A stretch of DNA of 12,816 nt, from assembly GCA_013693875.1 (NCBI GenBank), contig CP059262.1:3975112-3987927 (forward strand), read 5' to 3'. A model generated the notes under the pieces. That model worked only from the letters and a program-made list of their open reading frames with translations, did not search any database and was not told the DNA's origin. Positions 7,316-12,816 of the stretch are shown piece after piece (positions within the stretch are counted from its first letter, which is position 1; each line of letters opens with the position of its first letter). This DNA is from Exiguobacterium profundum. Lineage in GTDB: Bacteria > Pseudomonadota > Alphaproteobacteria > Rhodobacterales > Rhodobacteraceae. The position numbers and the translations under genes are program-made.

Positions 7316-8191
7316 TTATTCGTTCACGATCCCGGCCAGGTAACGGCCATAGTCGTTCTTGCGGAAGATCTCGGCGCGCTTCGCCAATTGATCGCGCCCG
7401 ATCCAGCCCAGGCGATAGGCGATTTCGTCCGGGCAGCCGACCTGCAGGCCCTGCCGTTCGGTCAGGGTGCGGACGAAATTTCCGGCGTCCAGCAGGCTGC
7501 CATGCGTGCCGGTGTCCAGCCAGGCATAGCCCCGCCCCATCTTTTCCACCCGCAACGACCCTTCGGCGCGGTAGACTTCCAGCAGGTCCACGATCTCCAG
7601 TTCACCACGCGGCGAGGGCTTCACCTGCGCTGCGAAGTCGCTGGCGCGGCCGTCCAGGAAGTAGAGGCCCGTCACCGCAAAGTTCGACGGCGGCACCTCG
7701 GGCTTCTCGATGATGGCATTCACCGTGCCATCGGCATCGAAGGCCACCACGCCATACCGCTCCGGGTCGGCGACGTGATAGCCGAACACCGTCCCACCCA
7801 CCTCCTGCGCATCCGCCGCCGCCAGCCGTTCGGGCAGGCCGTGGCCGAAGAAGATGTTGTCGCCCAGCACCATCGCCGAGGGCGCGCCATCCAGGAAATC
7901 CCTGGCCAGCAGATAGGCCTGTGCCAGCCCGTCGGGCGAGGGCTGCACGATCCAGGTGAAGGTGACGCCCCACTGGCTGCCGTCACCCAGAAGCCGCTGG
8001 AACTGCGGCTGGTCGTCCGGCGTGGTGATGATGGCGATCTCGCGGATCTTAGCCAGCATGAGGACCGACAAGGGATAATAGACCATCGGCTTGTCATAGA
8101 TCGGCAAGAGCTGCTTCGACACGCCCATGGTGATCGGCCACAGCCGCGTGCCCGACCCGCCCGCCAGGATGATGCCCTTGCGCCCACTCAT
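7316..8191 (-). CDS. rfbA: Glucose-1-phosphate thymidylyltransferase
   Basis: Cytoplasmic enzyme making dTDP-glucose from dTTP and glucose-1-phosphate, the first step to dTDP-L-rhamnose. The intact 291-residue frame has normal length. Seen: the nucleotidyltransferase signature GIILAGGSGTRLWP (residues 6-19) with SKQLLPIYDKP, PDGLAQAYL, the metal-binding VLGDNIFFG (Asp111), IIEKPE, FAVTGLYFLD, RGELEIVDL, and WLDTGTHGSLLDAGNFV near the C-terminus. The start ATG 8191 overlaps the rfbD stop by 4 bases (ATGA), with GGGAG 8 bases upstream inside rfbD, so translation is coupled. It is the last gene of rfbC-rfbB-rfbD-rfbA. It has no frameshift, unlike the three genes before it. Confidence 0.97.
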   Translation of the reverse strand: MSGRKGIILAGGSGTRLWPITMGVSKQLLPIYDKPMVYYPLSVLMLAKIREIAIITTPDDQPQFQRLLGDGSQWGVTFTWIVQPSPDGLAQAYLLARDFLDGAPSAMVLGDNIFFGHGLPERLAAADAQEVGGTVFGYHVADPERYGVVAFDADGTVNAIIEKPEVPPSNFAVTGLYFLDGRASDFAAQVKPSPRGELEIVDLLEVYRAEGSLRVEKMGRGYAWLDTGTHGSLLDAGNFVRTLTERQGLQVGCPDEIAYRLGWIGRDQLAKRAEIFRKNDYGRYLAGIVNE

Positions 8192-9024
8192 GACCGTGCT
8201 CCCAGTTCCACCAGTATCTCTGTCAGCCCGGCCTTCCAGTCCGGCCGGGCGATGCCGAAGTCGCGTTCAAGCGACGAGCAGTCCATCCGCGAATTCGCTG
8301 GCCGCTTCGCCGGCGTCGGATAGGCGCTGGTCGGGATGTCGTTCACCACGCAGGCCAGCCCCGCCTGCGCCATGATCTCGCGCGCGAACTCCGCCCAGCT
8401 GACATCCGGCACGCCCGAGAAATGATAGGTCCCGCCCGGCTGCCCCGCCACCATCGCCCGCGCCATGGTGACCAGCGCCGCGGCAATTGCCGCCGCGTCG
8501 GCCCGCCCACCTGGTCGGCCACCACGTTCAGGCTGTCGCGCTCGCGCCCCAGCCGCAGCATGGTCTTCACGAAATTCGCGCCATGCGCCGACACCACCAG
8601 GAGGTCCGCAGGATCGCCGCATTCCCCCGCCGCGCACGCCCAGTTCCCCGGCCAGCTTTGACCGGCCATAGGCGCCCAGCGGCCCCGTCGGATCGCCGGG
8701 CAGGAACGGTCGCGTGCCTTCGCCGTCAAAGACATAGTCGGTGGACACATGCAGGAACGGCACGCCCAGCGCCGCGCAGGCCCGCGCCATCGCCGCCGGC
8801 GCATCGCCGTTCACCACCGTCGCCGCCGCCTCTTCGCTTTCGGCCTTGTCCACCGCCGTCCAGGCCGCCGCGTTGATCACCGCATCGCAGTCCGTGACCG
8901 CCGCCGCGCAGGACGCCGGGTCCATCAGGTCGGCCCGGTCCCGCCCCAGGAACACCGCATCCGGCACCCGCCGCGCCAGTTCCGTCGCCACCTGGCCGGT
9001 GCGGCCAAAGACCAGCAGCCTCAT
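8188..9024 (-). CDS. rfbD: dTDP-4-dehydrorhamnose reductase (hidden out-of-frame island)
   Basis: NADPH-dependent short-chain reductase doing the last step to dTDP-L-rhamnose. Seen: [15 protein letters not shown] (nucleotide-binding GxxGQ), [25 protein letters not shown], the catalytic YGRSK of the YxxxK type, and the C-terminal [17 protein letters not shown] and [14 protein letters not shown]. The ORF reads through without a stop, but the stretch between about 8628 and 8495 is in the wrong frame: three single-base losses (C run 8624-8628; near 8597-8598; near 8495) cancel out. Restored, the island reads [18 protein letters not shown], then [13 protein letters not shown], which is conserved in RfbD. 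The start ATG 9024 overlaps the rfbB stop (TGA 9021-9023) by 4 bases. A longer upstream start at 9186 would only translate rfbB out of frame. Repaired length is about 279 residues, usual for the family. Confidence 0.93.
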   Translation of the reverse strand: MRLLVFGRTGQVATELARRVPDAVFLGRDRADLMDPASCAAAVTDCDAVINAAAWTAVDKAESEEAAATVVNGDAPAAMARACAALGVPFLHVSTDYVFDGEGTRPFLPGDPTGPLGAYGRSKLAGELGVRGGGMRRSCGPPGGVGAWREFREDHAAAGARARQPERGGRPGGRADAAAIAAALVTMARAMVAGQPGGTYHFSGVPDVSWAEFAREIMAQAGLACVVNDIPTSAYPTPAKRPANSRMDCSSLERDFGIARPDWKAGLTEILVELGARS

Positions 9025-10059
9025 GCCTTCGTCCCCAGCCTTTGCCCCACGCCCGACCGCTCCAGCAGCGGGCGCCACCAGGCCTCGTTGTCCAGGTACC
9101 AGCGCACCGTGCGCCGCAGCCCTTCCTCCAGCGTGACCGAGGGCCGCCAGCCCAGTTCCTGCCGGATGCGCGAGGGTCGATGGCATAGCGCAGGTCGTGC
9201 CCCGGCCGGTCGGTCACATAGGTGATCAGCCGGTCATGCGGCGCGCCTTCGGGCCGCATCTCGTCCAGCAGGGCGCAGATCGTGCGCACGATGTCGATGT
9301 TCCGCGCCTCGTTCTCGCCGCCGATGTTGTAGCTGCGGCCCAGCTCGCCCTTCGCCACCACCAGCAGCAGCGCGTCGGCGTGGTCCTCGACATACAGCCA
9401 GTCGCGCACGTTCAGGCCCTGGCCATAGACCGGGATCGGTAAGCCATGCAGCGCGTTCAGGATCACCACCGGGATCAGCTTTTCCGGGAAATGGAACGGC
9501 CCGTAATTGTTGGAGCAATTCGTCATCACCACCGGCAGGCCATAGGTCTCGGCCCAGGCCCGCACCAGATGGTCGCTGGCCGCCTTCGAGGCCGAATAGG
9601 GGCTGTTCGGCGCATAGGGCGTGTCCTCGGTGAACTTGCCCGTCTCGCCCAGGGTGCCGAACACCTCATCGGTCGAGATATGGTGGAACCGGAACCCCTC
9701 GGGCTTGCCCGCCCGCGTCCAGTGGGCGCGCGCCGCTTCCAGCATGTTGAAGGTGCCGGTCACGTTGGTCTGGATGAACTCGCCCGGCCCGTCGATCGAC
9801 CGGTCCACATGGCTCTCGGCGGCAAGGTGCATCACCGCATCGGGGTTGTGCGTGGCAAAGATCCGGTCCAGCGCCGCGCGGTCGCGGATGTCGGCCTGCT
9901 CAAAGGAATAGAGGTTGGACGACGAAACCCCGCCACATTCTCCAGATTCGCGGCATAGGTCAGGGCATCCAGGTTCACCACCTCATGCCCGCGCGCCACC
10001 GCGAGACGCACCACGGCCGAGCCGATGAAGCCCGCCCCACCCGTCACCAGAATCTTCAT
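9021..10059 (-). CDS. rfbB: dTDP-glucose 4,6-dehydratase (two frameshifts)
   Basis: NAD-dependent extended short-chain dehydrogenase converting dTDP-glucose to dTDP-4-keto-6-deoxyglucose, second step of the rhamnose route. Seen: [18 protein letters not shown] (Rossmann GxxGxxG), [28 protein letters not shown], the catalytic [24 protein letters not shown] (YxxxK), [31 protein letters not shown] and [12 protein letters not shown]. Two breaks are each repaired by one base in a run: 9928-9931 (restores [19 protein letters not shown]) and 9174-9176 (restores [20 protein letters not shown]). The repaired product is 346 residues, ending [11 protein letters not shown]. The start ATG 10059 overlaps the rfbC stop by 4 bases, with GAAGG close upstream. 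The TGA at 9021-9023 overlaps the rfbD start. Confidence 0.95.
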
Positions 10060-10618
10060 GCCGCACCTTCATACACGAGCGGCGATACCCAGTCGCGGAA
10101 CAGGGGCGTGCCCTGGTCCTTGCCCGACAGCACCGGCGCGCCGGAAAGCCCCAGTCAACACCGATATCCGGGTCATCCCACCGCACGCCGCCGTCGCATT
10201 CGGGTACATAGACATCGGTGCATTTGTACTGCACCTCGGTATCCGGGGTCAGCGTGACAAAGCCGTGCAGGAAGCCCTTGGGCACCAGCAGCTGTAAGCC
10301 GTTTTCGGCTGTCAGTTCAACCGCGGTCCATTGCCATAGGCGGGCGAGCCTTTGCGCACGTCCACCGCCACATCCAGGATCGCGCCCCGGGTACAGCGCA
10401 CCAGCTTGTCCTGCGCCCGCGGCGCGCCTGGTAATGCAGCCCGCGCAGCTACCCTTGGTGGCAGAAAACGAATGGTTGTCCTGGGTGAAGGCCAGGTCCA
10501 GCCCCGCGGCACGCATGCGTTCGGCGTTCCAGCTTTCGGTGAACCAGCCGCGCGCATCGCCGTGCCGGGCGGGCGTCAGGACAAGCACATCGGGAAGGGA
10601 GGTCTCTTCGATCTTCAT
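10056..10618 (-). CDS. rfbC: dTDP-4-dehydrorhamnose 3,5-epimerase (four frameshifts)
   Basis: Cupin-fold epimerase acting on dTDP-4-keto-6-deoxyglucose, third step of the rhamnose route and first gene of the operon. Seen across the frames: [56 protein letters not shown] (the catalytic His), [82 protein letters not shown] and the ending LVYEGAA. Four single-base losses (near 10448, 10426, 10337 and 10150), each repairable as C to CC, restore 188 residues, normal for RfbC. The start ATG 10618 has only a weak GAAAG site 7 bases upstream. The stop TGA 10056-10058 overlaps the rfbB start as ATGA. Confidence 0.92.
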
Positions 10619-10901
10619 GAAAGCACTTTCGTTCGTCGCAGCCCGGATGGTAAATTGGCGCAGGAATATGGCACAATCGCGGGCGAACCCAAGGGCAATT
10701 GCGGTGGCCCCGGCAATGTTGCCACTGCGCCGCAGCTTGGCAGACCCCGCACCTGCCGCGACTTTGGGCTTGCGTCGCGATAGGCGCCCGGCATCCCATC
10801 GCTTCAGGAACCGGCGCCGCAAGGGAGGAGCCCGCACATGCCCGCGACCCCGGCGGCACCTCTGGCCCCATGTGACCCGGCCCGCCGCGCGAGGAGGCCG
10901 C
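10619..10901. promoter_or_regulatory. Divergent promoter region between rfbC and the GT4 gene
   Basis: Both rfbC and the GT4 gene start outward from this 283-bp spacer. A weak sigma70-like pair for rfbC is TTGTGC (10672-10677, minus strand) and TTACCA (10649-10654) with a 17-base gap. Small palindromes GCAATTGC (10695-10702) and GGCAA-TG-TTGCC (10712-10723) are present. The GT4 ribosome binding site GGAGG is at 10893-10897. The part nearest the GT4 gene is very GC-rich. Confidence 0.35.
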
Positions 10902-12096
10902 ATGAAGATCGGCTACCTGATCAACACCCACCCGCGCGGATCGACCACCTTCATCCGCCGCGAGATTCAGGCGCTGGAACGCATGGGCTGGCAAGTCCAC
11001 CGCATCGCCATGCGCGCGGACGAGGCTCCGCTGGTCGATCCCGCCGACATCGCCGAGCGGGAACGCACGGAATATGTGTTGTCCATCGGGGGCTGGGCAT
11101 TGTTGAAATCCGCCCTGGGCTGGATGATCCACCGCCCGCACCGCAGTTTCATGGCGCTGCGCCTGGCGCTGGCCTGCGGCAGCCGCGCCAATGCGCGCCT
11201 TCGCCACCTGGTCTATCTGGCCGAAGCCGCCCATGTCGCCCGGCGCTGCCGCGATCTGGACCTGAAGCACCTGCACGCCCATTTCGGCACCAACCCGGCC
11301 ACGGTCGCCATGCTGGCCAGCCTGCTGGGAGCGTACCTTTTCCTTCACCACCCATGGTCCGGAAGAGTTCGATTCCCCTGTTGCCCTGTCGCTGCCTGCC
11401 AAGATCGCCCATGCCGAGTTTGCCGTGGCGGTCTCGTCCTTCGGCAGAAGCCAGCTGTGCCGGTGGGCCAATCTGTCAGACTGGCCGCGCATCCATGTCG
11501 TGCCGTGCGGCATCGAGCCCTGGCGCTTTCCCGAACCCGCGCCCCTACCCGAAGGCGGGCCGCATCTGGTGGCCGTGGGGCGGTTCGCCGAGCAGAAGGG
11601 TTTCCCCGTTCTGATCGACGCGGTGGCGCAGGCACTGCCCGCCCTGCCCGACCTGCGGCTGACCCTGGTCGGCGACGGCGCCCTGCGCCGGGCGCTGGAG
11701 GCGCAGGTGCATCGGCTTGGGCTGACCAACGCCGTGACCTTTGCTTAGCTGGCAGGACAGATCCGGCGTGCGCGCGGCCCTGGCCGCGGCGCAGGCGCTG
11801 GTGCTGCCCTCTTTCGCCGAGGGCCTGCCCGTGGTGGCGATGGAGGCGATGGCCGCCGGTCGCCCGGTGATCGGGACGCTGATCGCGCCTGCCGGAACTG
11901 GTGACGCCGGAAACCAGCTGGCTGGTGCCGCCCGGTGATGCGCGGGCCTTGGCGCGCGGCCGCCCTGGCCGCCACGCCGCCGGATCGGCTGGCGGCCATG
12001 GGTCGCGCCGCCCGTCGCCGCGCGCTGGACCGCCACGACATCGACCGCGCCGCCGCCCGCCTTGCCGCCCTGATCCAGGGCCTGCCGGAAGACTAG
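10902..12096 (+). CDS. GT4-type glycosyltransferase (WcaL-like; frameshifted)
   Basis: GT-B fold, retaining glycosyltransferase, probably adding one sugar of the repeat at the cytoplasmic face. The start is ATG 10902, with GGAGG 4 bases upstream. N-terminal domain: MKIGYLINTHPRGSTTFIRR, DLKHLHAHFGTNPATVAMLA, then FSFTTHGPEEFDSPVALSLP. C-terminal domain: IHVVPCGIEPWRF, HLVAVGRFAEQKGFPVLIDA, LTLVGDGALRRALEAQV and the donor-binding EX7E motif in PSFAEGLPVVAMEAMAAGRP, then PELVTPETSWLVPPGDA. Breaks near 11332-11337, 11745 (in-frame TAG), 11890 and 11960 are repaired by about eight bases, giving about 400 residues as usual for the family. The wording resembles colanic acid WcaL-type enzymes of alphaproteobacteria. 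It is transcribed away from the rfb operon, so it may use dTDP-rhamnose, but nothing in the sequence proves this. Confidence 0.84.
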
Positions 12097-12099
12097 CGC

Positions 12100-12131
12100 G
12101 GGCGGCGGGGGAGCGGGCAGCCGCCCCGCCC
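12100..12131. terminator. GC-rich hairpin between convergent genes, possible bidirectional terminator
   Basis: GGCGGGG (12104-12110) can pair with CCCCGCC (12124-12130) over a 13-base loop; an alternative pairs GGGCGG (12100-12105) with CCGCCC (12121-12126). It fills the 39-bp gap between the GT4 stop and the GcvT-domain gene stop. There is no T-run, so efficiency is doubtful. Confidence 0.4.
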
Positions 12132-12135
12132 TCGC

Positions 12136-12816
12136 TTAGCCGTCCACGCGGATGCGGGCGTTCTTCGGGTCGAAGGGGCTGTCCTCGGTGACGACTGCAT
12201 CCCATTCCTTCAACTGGATCTTCACCTTCAGCTTGGTGCCCGGCTCGGCCAGATCGGGGCGGACATAGCCCATGCCGATCTGCTTGCCGAAGGCCACCGA
12301 ATAGCCGCCCGAGGTCAGGCGGCCGATCTTCTGGCCGTCCAGCAGCAGGGCTTCCTTGCCCCAGGGATCGGCATCCGCCGGGCCGTCGATCAGCAGCGTG
12401 CAGCACTTGGCGCGCACGCCGGTGTCGATCACCGCCTGCTTGCCGCGGAATTCCTTGCCCATGTCGACAAAGCGGTCCAGCGCGGCTTCCAGCGGCGTCG
12501 CATCGCGGCCCAGCTCGTTGCCGAAGGCGCGGTAGGACTTTTCCTGCCGCAGCCAGTTCTGCGCGCGGGCGCCCACGCCCTTCAGCCCGTGCTTGGCGCC
12601 GACCGACCAGATCAGGTCCCAGAGATAGCGGCCGAACTCGATGGGATAGTGCAGTTCCCAGCCCAATTCGCCGGTATAGGCCACGCGCACGGCACGCACC
12701 GGGCACATGCCCAGTTCGATGTCGCGGTACGACAGCCACGGGAAGCGCTTGTTGCCCAGCACCGTGGCCGGGTCAGCGTCCTTGACGATTTCGGCCAGGA
12801 TGGCGCGCGAGTTCGG
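12136..12816 (-). CDS. GcvT-domain protein, dimethylglycine/sarcosine dehydrogenase-like, C-terminal part (truncated by right edge)
   Basis: The frame is open from the window edge (PNSRAILAEIVKDADPATV...) to TAA 12136-12138, so the N-terminus, including any FAD-binding domain, lies outside. The visible 226 residues form an aminomethyltransferase (GcvT)-like folate-binding domain: FPWLSYRDIELGMCPVRAVR, VAYTGELGWELHYPIEFG, GARAQNWLRQEKSYRAFGNE, DATPLEAALDRFVDM, KCCTLLIDGP, IGRLTSGGYSVAFGKQIGMG and the ending SPFDPKNARIRVDG. In Rhodobacteraceae this wording is typical of FAD-dependent dimethylglycine or sarcosine dehydrogenase-like enzymes, which demethylate glycine-betaine breakdown products with tetrahydrofolate. 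This is one-carbon/betaine metabolism, unrelated to glycans, so it probably marks the cluster border. It has no frameshift. A stand-alone GcvT is possible but less likely given this wording. Confidence 0.85.
   Translation of the reverse strand, partial: PNSRAILAEIVKDADPATVLGNKRFPWLSYRDIELGMCPVRAVRVAYTGELGWELHYPIEFGRYLWDLIWSVGAKHGLKGVGARAQNWLRQEKSYRAFGNELGRDATPLEAALDRFVDMGKEFRGKQAVIDTGVRAKCCTLLIDGPADADPWGKEALLLDGQKIGRLTSGGYSVAFGKQIGMGYVRPDLAEPGTKLKVKIQLKEWDAVVTEDSPFDPKNARIRVDG

Noticed and set aside
7223..8323. A 366-codon plus-strand frame opposite rfbA, with Gln/His-rich translation
   Set aside because: rfbA on the other strand is intact and fully conserved; the antisense translation has no family features.
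10619..10630. Inverted repeat GAAAG-CA-CTTTC covering the weak rfbC ribosome binding site, as a translational switch
   Set aside because: A 5-bp stem with a 2-base loop cannot form a stable hairpin; it is probably a chance palindrome.
310..12096. Calling the split genes pseudogenes
   Set aside because: Breaks occur at G/C runs, almost always as missing bases, and motifs are retained on both sides in every gene. Sequence error explains this better than decay.
11345..12739. A 464-codon minus-strand frame spanning the GT4 gene and the GcvT-domain gene
   Set aside because: It is out of frame with the conserved GcvT-type protein and antisense to the GT4 motifs; it would also cross a convergent gene border.
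1..12816. CRISPR arrays, tRNA or rRNA genes, insertion sequences, attachment sites
   Set aside because: No regularly spaced repeats, cloverleaf-like sequences, transposase motifs or terminal inverted repeats were seen by eye.

Overview
The window is about 12.8 kb of GC-rich DNA. Its gene content and protein wording (rfb genes, ExoY-like transferase, Wzz-like protein with an MGQIQ start, GT2 ending RLIEY) look most like an alphaproteobacterium of the Rhodobacteraceae/Paracoccus-Rhodobacter type. This is judged from remembered family sequences, not from a search. Nearly all of it is one exopolysaccharide or surface-glycan locus. It contains no tRNA, rRNA, insertion sequence or CRISPR array that I can see.

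Layout, left to right. The left edge cuts the first codons of a polyketide-synthase-like gene (minus strand, start at 106). Next on the minus strand is an O-antigen polymerase/ligase-like membrane protein (310-1690). A divergent promoter region with inverted repeats separates it from a WecG/TagA/CpsF glycosyltransferase (1885-2635, plus). That gene converges on a family 2 glycosyltransferase (2632-3613, minus), and their stop codons overlap in one CTAG. A 363-bp divergent spacer leads to a plus-strand pair: a BY-kinase-like P-loop protein (3977-4797) and a Wzz/GumC-type polysaccharide co-polymerase (4803-6140). These converge on an ExoY-type initiating sugar transferase (6163-6864, minus). A 451-bp non-coding stretch with three clustered palindromes follows. 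Then comes the dTDP-L-rhamnose operon rfbC-rfbB-rfbD-rfbA on the minus strand (10618 down to 7316), whose three junctions are all 4-base ATGA overlaps. Divergent from it is a GT4 glycosyltransferase (10902-12096, plus). The right edge holds the C-terminal part of a GcvT-domain (dimethylglycine/sarcosine dehydrogenase-like) metabolic gene (12136-12816, minus), probably the cluster border.

Working together (inference): the Rfb enzymes make dTDP-L-rhamnose; the ExoY-like enzyme loads the first sugar phosphate on undecaprenyl phosphate; the TagA-, GT2- and GT4-type enzymes extend the repeat; the O-antigen polymerase-like protein joins or transfers repeats; the Wzz/BY-kinase-like pair sets chain length. 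No Wzx flippase or Wza export protein is visible, so these must lie outside. A PKS beside the polymerase raises the possibility of a polyketide or lipid part on the glycan, as proposed for rhizobial RkpA.

A dominant feature of the record is frameshifts: nine of the twelve complete or edge-cut genes other than the PKS fragment are broken. Almost every break can be repaired by restoring one base in a short G/C run, or two bases in a GC repeat. Restored proteins are well conserved and of normal length. I read this as uncorrected sequence error, not gene decay, and therefore annotate these as CDS. The exact residues near the repair points are uncertain.
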